This document shows positions 49,904-57,191 of a DNA stretch of 64,000 nucleotides, in pieces; position 1 is the first letter of the stretch, and each line of letters starts with the position of its first letter. Origin of the DNA: CAVRQM01 sp965246915. Its GTDB lineage: Bacteria; Pseudomonadota; Alphaproteobacteria; Acetobacterales; Acetobacteraceae. The position numbers and the translations under genes are program-made. The DNA lies in NCBI GenBank assembly GCA_965246915.1, contig CBDFGB010000012.1, forward strand, positions 62,001 through 126,000. The letters run 5' to 3'. The notes under the pieces were generated by a model, which worked only from the letters and a program-made list of their open reading frames with translations, ran no database searches and was not told where the DNA came from.

Positions 49904-51137
49904 GCGCCTGCTGGACACCCGCTTCGTTACATCCGCCGCGCCGCTGCGCGTGGGACGTGCCCGGATCGCTCTCCTTGCGTGGTTGGCCGTGCGGCAAGGC
50001 GGCGGTGCATTCCAGCTGCGGCTAAGCGATGCGACGCCACCTCCGGATCTCGAATGGCTGGGCCTCGACGCCGACGGGACGGTGTTCGTCACCGATCAGT
50101 CCCAGCGCCACGCCGAAGCGGTCGCCGCGCTGAGGGCGGCTGGCCGGCTCTATCCGTGCCTGGAGACCGAGGACGAATTGCGGTGGAAGCGCGAGCAGCT
50201 GGTTCGCCGCCATAAGCCCGCGGTCTATGACCGCGCCATGCTCAAACTGACGGCGGCACAGCTCGCCAGCGCGGAGGCCGGCGGCAAGCGGCCATATTGG
50301 CGGTTCCGCCTTTCCGACACCGAAATCTCGTGGCGCGACGTCGTGGCCGGACCGCAAACGGTCAAGCTGACGGCGATGTCGGACCCGGTGGTCGTTTCCG
50401 CCGACGGGACGGTATCGGCCGCACTGGCCGGCGCCATCGACGATGTCGACCAGAACATCGGCCTGCTGGTCCGCGACGACACGCAGGTCGAGGCGAGTGC
50501 CGCGCACCTGGACATGATCGCCGCACTCGGGGGCGAGCCGGATGCGCTGGCGTTCGCGCATGTACCGCCTTTGCCGGAACCGCTTGGGTCAATCCAGGTC
50601 CGCCGGCTGCGCCAGGACGGGGTCGAGCCGGACGCGCTGCGGACGTTGCTGGCCCGCCCCGATGCGCCCGCCCCCGTGGGCTTCGCCGAACTGGTCGCCG
50701 GTTTCGACCTGTCGGCGGCGCGGCGCGGCGTGCGGTCGATCGGTCTGGATCGCCTGCGTGCGTTGAACCGGCCGGCGCTTGCCGCCCTGCCGTACGAGGC
50801 CGTCGCCGATCGTCTGCCACGGGGCGCCGATGAGGCGTTTTGGCTCGCGGTGCGCGGCGGCTTCGATCTGATGGGCGAGGCGCGGCATTGGTGGGACGTG
50901 GTGAATGACGACTTCGTGCCGCCGGTGGTGGAGGACGTCTCCCTGATCGCCGCGCTGGACCGCTTGCCCCCGGATCCTTGGAACGAGGCGACGTGGGGGC
51001 AATGGACCGCCGGCGTGGCCGATGTCGGCCCGCTGCGGCTGGCGTTGACCGGTGAGGAGGCGGGGCCGGACATGGGCCGGCTGCTGCCGCTGATCGGCCG
51101 CGCGCGCGTCGAACGCCGGTTGCGCCCGGCGCGGTAG
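49893..51137 (+). CDS. Degenerate glutamyl-tRNA synthetase paralogue
   Basis: 414 residues from TTG 49893; the frame is open to 49824 but overlaps the previous gene. The overall GluRS layout is followed: TRFVTSAAPLRVGRARIALL corresponds to the class I start, AVAALRAAGRLYPCLETEDE to the hairpin region, and AAALGGEPDALAFAHVPPL-like AALGGEPDALAFAHVPPL to the region before KMSKR. Every catalytic signature is altered: the HIGH-type HxGNA is R19-VGRA, the RIED-type acid pair is missing, HVIRGED is LLVRDDT, and the KLSKR site reads PEPLGSIQVRR. ATP activation is therefore unlikely (inference). Some alphaproteobacteria have two GltX copies, but both are normally active. It overlaps the MafI-like gene and is convergent with a methyltransferase. 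Confidence 0.75.
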   Translation: MELERLLDTRFVTSAAPLRVGRARIALLAWLAVRQGGGAFQLRLSDATPPPDLEWLGLDADGTVFVTDQSQRHAEAVAALRAAGRLYPCLETEDELRWKREQLVRRHKPAVYDRAMLKLTAAQLASAEAGGKRPYWRFRLSDTEISWRDVVAGPQTVKLTAMSDPVVVSADGTVSAALAGAIDDVDQNIGLLVRDDTQVEASAAHLDMIAALGGEPDALAFAHVPPLPEPLGSIQVRRLRQDGVEPDALRTLLARPDAPAPVGFAELVAGFDLSAARRGVRSIGLDRLRALNRPALAALPYEAVADRLPRGADEAFWLAVRGGFDLMGEARHWWDVVNDDFVPPVVEDVSLIAALDRLPPDPWNEATWGQWTAGVADVGPLRLALTGEEAGPDMGRLLPLIGRARVERRLRPAR

Positions 51138-51139
51138 CG

Positions 51140-51784
51140 CTAGGGCTTGCGCGCCACCACCCAGACCACGATCGGCCATGCCGGATCGTTGCGGGTTGCA
51201 ATGATGTGCAGCGGGTGGCCCGGGTCGGTCGGGATCGGCGCGAAGCGGAACCCGGCCTGGATCAGCGCCCACGCCTCGACATTGCCCCAGCCGGCGGCGG
51301 TGACGGTCCGGCAGCCGCTGCGCTCGGCCAGCAGCGTCAGCGCCCGAGGGGTGAAGCGCCAGAAATCCTTCGGCACCTCGTGTACCTCGTTGATGAAGCA
51401 CGTCGTGTGGCACACGAAGCCGCCGCTGCGCACGACCCGGGCGCTTTCGGCGAAGGCGACGAACGGATCGCCCTCCACATGCTCCAGCACCTGATCGGAC
51501 ACGCAGAAATCGAACGACCCCGTCTCGAACCCGAGGCTCGCCATATCGTGCTCGGGGAAATTCGCCTCGGTGAACCGAGTCCGCGCGAGCCCGAGGACCC
51601 CGCGTCCGAACTGCGCGGAATGCGAGATGGCAAGCGCCGTCTTGGCCTCGCCGTCATGCTCCGCCAGGCACCCCTGCAGCGCGCGATACATACTGAACCG
51701 CGTGATATGCGCGCCGCTCGGTGGCGACTTCGCCAGCGACCACTGGATCAGCGCCTTGACCGTCTCGTCGGACAGCTTGAACAC
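51140..51784 (-). CDS. Class I SAM-dependent methyltransferase
   Basis: 214 residues. The Rossmann-like core is seen in GFETGSFDFCVSDQVLEHVE, a motif IV-type region of the Methyltransf_11/25 group, followed by SARVVRSGGFVCHTTCFINE and DFWRFTPRALTLLAERSGCR. Motif I is poorly conserved (AISHSAQFGRG), so SAM binding is less certain. ARVVRSGG and the FINEVHEVPKDFWRFTP stretch are common in methyltransferases near glycan clusters. It is four bases from the convergent GluRS-like gene and upstream of no obvious partner. Confidence 0.7.
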   Translation of the reverse strand: MFKLSDETVKALIQWSLAKSPPSGAHITRFSMYRALQGCLAEHDGEAKTALAISHSAQFGRGVLGLARTRFTEANFPEHDMASLGFETGSFDFCVSDQVLEHVEGDPFVAFAESARVVRSGGFVCHTTCFINEVHEVPKDFWRFTPRALTLLAERSGCRTVTAAGWGNVEAWALIQAGFRFAPIPTDPGHPLHIIATRNDPAWPIVVWVVARKP

Positions 51785-51791
51785 GGCGCGG

Positions 51792-53090
51792 TCAGGCGGC
51801 GGCTGCGGCTTGGTGCTGCTTCACGCGGCCGAGTGGCCCGCGCGCGATGACGAGTGCCGCGACGGCGGCAATCAGGCACGCCACGCCTGCCGCGAAGAAC
51901 GCCGGCAGATAGGTCGCCCACGCATCGCGCGACCAGCCGCCGCCGACCGCGGCCACCGACGCACCGAGCTGATGGCCGCAGAAGATCCAGCCAAACATCA
52001 CGGCGGCCTGCTCCCTCCCGAAACTCTGTGCGGCGAGCTTCACGGTGGGCGGGACCGTGGCCACCCAGTCCAGACCATAGAAAACCGCGAACAGCGACAG
52101 GCCGTAGAACGAGAAATCGGTCAGCGGCAACGCCATCAGCGAAAGGCCACGCAGGCCGTAGTAGACGAACAGCAGCCAGCGGCTGTCGAACCGATCCGAC
52201 AACCAGCCCGAGCCGATCGTGCCGACGAAATCGAACCCGCCCATGATTGCCAGCATGCCCGCTGCCGCCGTGGCGGCCACGCCGAAATCCTGGCACAGCG
52301 GAATGAAATGCGTGCCGACCAGCCCGCCGGTCGACAGGCCGCAGACGAAGAACGTACCGAACAGCAGCCAGAAATCTCGGGTCCGCAGGCCGTCACGCAG
52401 GGCCGCCAGCGCGGCCATCGCCGGATTGCGGCCGGACCCGACGCGGGCCACCACCGCGGTCTCGCCATAAGGGGGCAGCCCGATCTCGCTCGGATGGTCT
52501 CGGCCGACCAACACCATCAGCAGTCCGGACACCGCGCAGGCGGCGGCCGCCAAGGCCAGCGCAGATCGCCAACCATAGTGCTCCGCGAGCCACGCCGCGG
52601 CGGGCAGGAACATCAGCGTGCCGGTGGCCGAACTCGCGGTCAGTAGGCCGACGACGAGGCCGCGCCGGGCGGTGAACCACTGGCTGGCCACGGTGGCGCC
52701 GAGCACCAGCGCGGTCATGCCGGTCCCGACACCGAGCATCAGGCCCCATGTGGCCCACAATTCCCACTGCGTCGTCATCCGCGTGGCCAGAGCGCTCCCG
52801 ACGACGATCAGCGACATCGCCACGGCGACGGTGAGGCGCAGCCCGTAGCGGGCCATGACGGCGGCGGCGAAGGGTCCAAGCAGCCCGAACAGCGCCAGCC
52901 GCAACGCCATCGCGCCGGAGATTGACGTGGTGCTCCAGCCGTACTCCTGGCGCAGCGGGCCGATGAGCACCCCCGGCATGCCCATAGCCGCCGCCGTCGA
53001 GAGCATGCACAGGAATGTCACTGCCACCATCGCCCAGCCGTAATGGATGCCGCGACGGGCCAGGACTGGGGCCAGGAGGTGCGAAAGCAT
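51792..53090 (-). CDS. Major facilitator superfamily transporter (oxalate/formate antiporter-like)
   Basis: 432 residues, about 12 membrane helices. HYGWAMVAVTFLCMLSTAAA and YGWSTTSISGAMALRLALFG open the protein; LGPFAAAVMARYGLRLTVAV is the MFS loop 2-3 region. GATVASQWFTARRGLVVGLL and LLTASSATGTLMFLPAAAWL are typical of the OxlT-like/monocarboxylate subgroup. GSGWLSDRFDSRWLLFVYYG is the second loop motif. The substrate is unknown. It lies seven bases after the methyltransferase stop, on the same strand. Confidence 0.85.
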   Translation of the reverse strand: MLSHLLAPVLARRGIHYGWAMVAVTFLCMLSTAAAMGMPGVLIGPLRQEYGWSTTSISGAMALRLALFGLLGPFAAAVMARYGLRLTVAVAMSLIVVGSALATRMTTQWELWATWGLMLGVGTGMTALVLGATVASQWFTARRGLVVGLLTASSATGTLMFLPAAAWLAEHYGWRSALALAAAACAVSGLLMVLVGRDHPSEIGLPPYGETAVVARVGSGRNPAMAALAALRDGLRTRDFWLLFGTFFVCGLSTGGLVGTHFIPLCQDFGVAATAAAGMLAIMGGFDFVGTIGSGWLSDRFDSRWLLFVYYGLRGLSLMALPLTDFSFYGLSLFAVFYGLDWVATVPPTVKLAAQSFGREQAAVMFGWIFCGHQLGASVAAVGGGWSRDAWATYLPAFFAAGVACLIAAVAALVIARGPLGRVKQHQAAAAA

Positions 53091-53217
53091 GGGTCGGCGG
53101 CTCCCTCGGAAACGCCATCAAGTTAGACCGCATGGCGGGCGCGCGTGAACTGCTCCACCGCTGCCTCGTTGCACGCCAGCCAGCGGAAAACGCCGTCGGC
53201 GCGGAGAGGAGATCCCC

Positions 53218-53712
53218 ATGAAGACCCACCAGGACCTGTTCCTGCACTTCCTGCAAGACGTCTATTACGCCGAGCGCCAAATCTTGAAGGCTTTGCCCAA
53301 GATGGCCAAGGCCGCGACCAGCCCGACCCTGAAGGCCGCGTTCGCCGAGCATCAGCAGCAGACCCAGACGCACGTCGAGCGCCTGCAGCAGGTGTTCGAG
53401 GCGATTGGCAAGCGCGCACAGGGCAAGACGTGTGAAGCCATTCAGGGGCTGGTCGAGGAAGGCGAGGAGGTCGCCGACGATTTCGAGGCGGGTCCGGTCC
53501 GCGATGCCGGCCTCGCGGCCTGCGCGCAGGCGGTCGAGCACTACGAGATCGCCCGTTACGGCGCGTTGATCGCCTGGGCGGAGGCCGCCGGCCATGGGAA
53601 CGTGGTCAAGCTGCTGGAGGAGACGTTGGCCGAGGAAAAGGCGACGGATCAGAAGCTCACCAAGATCGCGGAGTCCGAACTCAATCAGAAGCCCGTGAAG
53701 AAGGCAGCCTGA
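53218..53712 (+). CDS. DUF892 (YciE/YciF-like) ferritin-like protein
   Basis: 164 residues. DLFLHFLQDVYYAERQILKA, LKAAFAEHQQQTQTHVERLQ, VFEAIGKRAQGKTCEAIQGL and QAVEHYEIARYGALIAWAEA are the four helices of the DUF892 family, with Glu/His pairs (ExxH-like EHQQQTQTHVE and EHYEIARYG) as a possible di-iron site. Related YciE/YciF proteins are induced by stress. ATG 53218 follows GGAGAGGAG. It is convergent with the ribokinase gene, one base apart. Confidence 0.9.
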   Translation: MKTHQDLFLHFLQDVYYAERQILKALPKMAKAATSPTLKAAFAEHQQQTQTHVERLQQVFEAIGKRAQGKTCEAIQGLVEEGEEVADDFEAGPVRDAGLAACAQAVEHYEIARYGALIAWAEAAGHGNVVKLLEETLAEEKATDQKLTKIAESELNQKPVKKAA

Positions 53713-53713
53713 T

Positions 53714-54673
53714 CTAGACTTTAGATGTCTCGGGGCCGCCACCGCGCGGTCCCGTCCGCTCGCGGAACGCGGCAAATTCGCCGACCGTGGCGAAGGCGGT
53801 CTGGGTGCCCCGTTTGGTGATGGAGTCCGCCGCGTACTGGCTCGCCCAGCCCAACGCAGCCGGCACGTCGCGCGACCTCACGTAGTGCTGCGCGAAACTC
53901 CCAATGAATGCGTCCCCGGCCCCGGTGGTGTCCACCGGATCTACGCGGACGGGCGAGATGGCGACCGCCTCGCCAGTCGCGACGAACAGCGCGCCCTCCG
54001 CCCCCAGGGTCACGATCACCCGGCCGATCCCCGCCGCCAGCAACGCCCGGGCGGCCGCTTCGGCCTGCGTCGGCGTCTCTGTCGGCAGGCCGGTCAGAAT
54101 CGCGAGTTCGGTCTGGTTTGGCGCGAAGAACGCGAGCGTGCCGATGCGCGAGAGGTCGAGCGCCCGGGTCGCGGGGGCGGGGTTGAGGAACACCTCCTTG
54201 CCGTGCGCCGCGCCCCAATCGATGACATGGTAGATCGTCTCAAGCGGGATTTCGAGTTGCAGGAGGATGAGGTCGCAGGCGAGCAGATCGGCCGAGGCGG
54301 CGTCGATGTCGGCGGGCAGCAGACGGTCGTTGGCGCCCCTGACGATCAGGATGCGGTTTTCTCCGGTGGGTTCGACGAAGATCGGGGCCACGCCGCTCGA
54401 TGCGCCGGGCACCATGGCCACGTGCCGCGCATCGATGCCGACGGACGCGAAATTGCGCATCGTGTCGTGGCCGAACGCGTCGTCGCCGACCCGCGCGATC
54501 ATCATCACGTCGGCCCCGAGCCGTGCCGCCGCGACCGCCTGGTTGGCGCCCTTGCCGCCAAACCCCATCGCGAAACTGGGCGCCGCCAGCGTCTCGCCAG
54601 GCTCCGGCATCCGGTCGACATAGGTGACGAGGTCGACCATGCAGCTGCCGATCACCGCGATGCGCCCGGCCAT
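53714..54673 (-). CDS. PfkB-family sugar kinase, ribokinase-like (possibly deoxyribokinase)
   Basis: 319 residues from ATG 54673, three bases after the deoC stop. IAVIGSCMVDLVTYVDRMPE, PGETLAAPSFAMGFGGKGAN with QAVAAARLGADV and the final DTTGAGDAFIGSFAQHYVRS (anion hole and catalytic Asp) are PfkB/ribokinase signatures. VNPAPA-like FLNPAPATRALDL and VTLGAEGALFV are also present. It phosphorylates ribose or a related sugar. Because deoC lies directly upstream, deoxyribose may be the real substrate (inference). Confidence 0.87.
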   Translation of the reverse strand: MAGRIAVIGSCMVDLVTYVDRMPEPGETLAAPSFAMGFGGKGANQAVAAARLGADVMMIARVGDDAFGHDTMRNFASVGIDARHVAMVPGASSGVAPIFVEPTGENRILIVRGANDRLLPADIDAASADLLACDLILLQLEIPLETIYHVIDWGAAHGKEVFLNPAPATRALDLSRIGTLAFFAPNQTELAILTGLPTETPTQAEAAARALLAAGIGRVIVTLGAEGALFVATGEAVAISPVRVDPVDTTGAGDAFIGSFAQHYVRSRDVPAALGWASQYAADSITKRGTQTAFATVGEFAAFRERTGPRGGGPETSKV

Positions 54674-54675
54674 TC

Positions 54676-55365
54676 TCAATACCCCGTGGCCGCGGCGTCG
54701 GCCGCTTCGGTGACCAACGCCACGCCTGAACTGGCGCCGATTCGGGTGGCTCCCGCCGCGATCATGGCGTGCGCCGCCGTCGCGTCACGAATGCCGCCCG
54801 ACGCCTTGACGCCCAGCCCGTCGCCGACCGCTTTTCGCATGAGCGCGACATCGTGAAGGGTCGCGCCGCCGCCGCCATATCCGGTGGAGGTTTTCACGAA
54901 ATCCGCCCCCGCCTCGGCCGCCAGTCGGCAGGCGGCGATCTTCTGGGCGTCCTCCAGCAGGCAGGTCTCGATGATGACTTTCAGGAGATTGCCGCCGCAG
55001 GCTTGCTTGACCGCCGCGATGTCGTCCCGGACCGCGTTCTCTCGTCCGTCCTTCAGCGCGCCTATGTCGATGACCATGTCGATTTCCGTCGCCCCGTCCG
55101 CGACCGCGCGCGCGGTCTCCGAAGTCTTGTTGGCGGACGGCGTCGCGCCGAACGGGAAGCCGACCACCGAGCAGGTCCTCACGCCGCTGCCGGCCAGCGC
55201 CCGGGCGACCAGCGCCACGTGGATGGGATTGACGCACACCGACGCGAAGCCGTGGGCCCGCGCCTCCTCGCAATGGCGGCGCACCTGATCTTCGGTCGCG
55301 TCGGGTCGGAGAATTGTGTGGTCGATGAACGGCGCCAGACTGGCAAGGGTCGAGGTCTGTGACAT
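54676..55365 (-). CDS. deoC: Deoxyribose-phosphate aldolase
   Basis: 229 residues. FIDHTILRPDATEDQVRRHC, SVCVNPIHVALVARALAGSG and VVGFPFGATPSANKTSETAR precede ADGATEIDMVIDIGALKDGR. The Schiff-base lysine is in ADFVKTSTGYGGGGATLHDV, with KASGGIRDATAAHAMIAAGA and RIGASSGVALV as the phosphate site. It cleaves 2-deoxyribose 5-phosphate to glyceraldehyde 3-phosphate and acetaldehyde. It is probably co-transcribed with the sugar kinase three bases downstream. Confidence 0.96.
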   Translation of the reverse strand: MSQTSTLASLAPFIDHTILRPDATEDQVRRHCEEARAHGFASVCVNPIHVALVARALAGSGVRTCSVVGFPFGATPSANKTSETARAVADGATEIDMVIDIGALKDGRENAVRDDIAAVKQACGGNLLKVIIETCLLEDAQKIAACRLAAEAGADFVKTSTGYGGGGATLHDVALMRKAVGDGLGVKASGGIRDATAAHAMIAAGATRIGASSGVALVTEAADAAATGY

Positions 55366-55409
55366 GCGGCTTCTATGCCCCAACATGTGCGCGGCAAACA
55401 GGGGCGGCG

Positions 55410-55631
55410 ATGGACGGTCTCACGATCTTCGGCCTGTTCGCGGTCTCCGCGATGCTCGTGTGCTACGCGCTGGAGAAGCGGAGCCACTGGCTCGTCCTGG
55501 CATTCGCGGCCTCTTGCGCATTGGGATCGGTCTACGGGTTTCTCCAGGGCGCATGGCCGTTTGGCCTGGTCGAGGCAATCTGGTCCATGGTCGCGCTGGG
55601 GCGCTGGTGGGATCAGGCCAGAAGGGCATAG
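55410..55631 (+). CDS. Small two-to-three-helix membrane protein
   Basis: 73 residues from ATG 55410: LTIFGLFAVSAMLVCYALEK, then RSHWLVLAFAASCALGSVYG and GAWPFGLVEAIWSMVALGRW. The pattern (YALEKRSxWLVLAFAxxC...YGFLQGAWPFGxVEAIW) is one I have seen in small alphaproteobacterial membrane proteins without a known role. It overlaps the 3' end of the convergent GyrI-like gene by 19 bases and is divergent from deoC. Confidence 0.65.
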   Translation: MDGLTIFGLFAVSAMLVCYALEKRSHWLVLAFAASCALGSVYGFLQGAWPFGLVEAIWSMVALGRWWDQARRA

Positions 55632-56074
55632 AGGTCGGTCCGGGGCTCCGCCGCGCCTTCCGGGCTGCTGTATATCTCCCAGTTCAGTCCTGAAAGAGTT
55701 TGATCCTGACAGCCGCCGAACAGTCGGCTCCAAGCTTCCTGAAGACCTGCGTAGGCTCCGGTCAGCCGCAAATGGGCCGCGCGCCCTGCTGGCAGCACGA
55801 ACGAGCCAACCTCGCCAGTCTCCTCCCACGGTTTCGAGATGAGCACGCCGGGCGCATAATCGATGTATCCGCCGACTGGCATCCGCCAAACGGTCATGTT
55901 TGGTCCGAGCGAGGTGACCTCGGCTCCGTCCAGGGCTGCCTTGAGCGCGAGGCGCGCCCGGCGCTGGGCTTCCGGCATGTCCGACATCGCGACGCGCGTG
56001 CGGACCACCGCTGCGAATTGCGGTTCGACGTCGACGATCTCGACCGGGGAGATCGTGAATTCGGCTCGGTTCAT
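55613..56074 (-). CDS. GyrI-like / effector-binding-domain protein
   Basis: 153 residues from ATG 56074; TTG 56092 is an in-frame alternative. EFTISPVEIVDVEPQFAAVV, GPNMTVWRMPVGGYIDYAPG and VGSFVLPAGRAAHLRLTGAY, then NWEIYSSPEGAAEPRTDLYA with LYALLA, match the GyrI-like small-molecule-binding fold (SHS2 pair, AraC effector-binding domain). Members often bind drugs or act as sensors. There is no DNA-binding domain here. The 12-base palindrome GTTGATATCAAC at 56115-56126 lies 41 bases upstream and may be the operator of its gene. Confidence 0.75.
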   Translation of the reverse strand: MNRAEFTISPVEIVDVEPQFAAVVRTRVAMSDMPEAQRRARLALKAALDGAEVTSLGPNMTVWRMPVGGYIDYAPGVLISKPWEETGEVGSFVLPAGRAAHLRLTGAYAGLQEAWSRLFGGCQDQTLSGLNWEIYSSPEGAAEPRTDLYALLA

Positions 56075-56114
56075 CTTGGCCGCTCTGTCCAACGCAATTG
56101 GACCTCGTCAAAAC

Positions 56115-56126
56115 GTTGATATCAAC
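56115..56126. promoter_or_regulatory. GTTGATATCAAC palindrome upstream of the GyrI-like gene
   Basis: A perfect 12-base palindrome 41 bases upstream of the GyrI-like start. TTGA-TCAA half-sites with no spacer are seen in MarR-type operators, but no regulator gene is adjacent. Only a candidate site. Confidence 0.35.
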
Positions 56127-56209
56127 ACTACGGGTCCGCGTCAAAGGCTCACTCCGTCCAAGACGTACCCGGCCCCGACGCTGCGTCGGCAACCTCCGCC
56201 ACGAAAACG

Positions 56210-56593
56210 CTACCGCGGCGGGCGGTTGAACAGGGGGTTCGAGAACACTGGCGGTGGCGGGCGCTGCGAGATCACCGAATGGCCGAACGTATTGCCCATC
56301 CGCTCGGCGGTGGCCGCGCGGTTGAATGTGCCGACCTGATTGGACGGCGACGCCGGCGAGAGCGTGCCGGGATTGACCGGCGCGCGGGCCTGATTCGCGG
56401 TCCGGGCAAGCGCCGCGTTGATGCAGCTATAGGACTGGTCCGAACCGACCCGCACGTCGACGCAGGTCTCGCTGGTCGCCGGTCCGGACTGCGCGCGGAC
56501 CGGTCCCGCCAGTGCGATCAACGCGGCGACCGCGCACTCAAGGACGCGGCGCGGCGCCTTGGTAGATCCGCAGATCGGCGATCTTGTCCTCAT
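56210..56593 (-). CDS. Small secreted protein, last gene of the TonB-type operon
   Basis: 127 residues from ATG 56593, a start inside the coiled-coil gene (56-base overlap). TTG 56521 would give a shorter form. The N-terminal PRRVLECAVAALIALAGPVR segment ending in RAQS looks like a signal peptide. The mature part has two cysteines (ETCVDVRVGSDQSYSCINAA) and a Pro/Asn/Arg-rich C-terminus with GHSVISQRPPPPVFSNPLFN and RPPR. I do not recognise the family. The overlap implies that it belongs to the operon. Confidence 0.6.
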   Translation of the reverse strand: MRTRSPICGSTKAPRRVLECAVAALIALAGPVRAQSGPATSETCVDVRVGSDQSYSCINAALARTANQARAPVNPGTLSPASPSNQVGTFNRAATAERMGNTFGHSVISQRPPPPVFSNPLFNRPPR

Positions 56594-57188
56594 AGTCCTG
56601 CACCGTATTGTCGAGCTTGACCTTGCCGAGCCCCAGCACGGGCTCGTAGCTGCGGAGCAGGATGCCACGGAAATCCTGGGTCTGATACAGATGAAGAATG
56701 TCGCCGGCCAGTCCCGCCAGTTTCTGGTTGGTGGCGTGGTTCAGCGTGTTCTCCTTCTGCGCCGCCGACAGGCCCTGGCCAAGCCGTTTCGCTTCGGCGT
56801 CCTTCTGCTGCGCCAAGGCAGCGGCCTGTTGGTACGCCGCCTGCCATTTCGCGTTGCTCGCCGCCAGGCCGGCCAACTCCTTCCGAGCCTCCTCCAGCAG
56901 CGCCTCGAGCTTCTTGATCTGCTCCGGATCCTCCTGCTTTGGCGGCGGTGCCTGCGCCTGCGCCGCCTCGGCCAGCTTGGCGTTGGCGTCCGTCAGCTGC
57001 TGCTGCAGGAGGTCGCGCTGCTTGACCGCGGCATCGCGCTCCGCCTGCAACTGACCCTGTTGATCCTGCAAGGCGCGCAGATCGACCGTGGACCGGCGCA
57101 GCGCGTCGCGCAGCTTGTCCTCGGTGCTCTGCGCGAGCGCGGGGACGGCGAGGGCGGACAGAACGAGGACGAGGGCGAGCGCGCGCAT
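56538..57188 (-). CDS. Periplasmic coiled-coil protein of the TonB-type operon
   Basis: 216 residues. Signal peptide MRALALVLVLSALAVPALAQ, then a long coiled coil: LRDALRRSTVDLRALQDQQG, QLQAERDAAVKQRDLLQQQL and AKLAEAAQAQAPPPKQEDPE with KKLEALLEEARKELAGLAAS. A short globular C-terminus includes DILHLYQTQDFRGILLRSYE and PVLGLGKVKLDNTVQDYEDK. The likely role is a periplasmic spacer or scaffold. It starts three bases after the porin gene stop and runs into the small secreted protein gene. Confidence 0.75.
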   Translation of the reverse strand: MRALALVLVLSALAVPALAQSTEDKLRDALRRSTVDLRALQDQQGQLQAERDAAVKQRDLLQQQLTDANAKLAEAAQAQAPPPKQEDPEQIKKLEALLEEARKELAGLAASNAKWQAAYQQAAALAQQKDAEAKRLGQGLSAAQKENTLNHATNQKLAGLAGDILHLYQTQDFRGILLRSYEPVLGLGKVKLDNTVQDYEDKIADLRIYQGAAPRP

Positions 57189-57191
57189 GGC

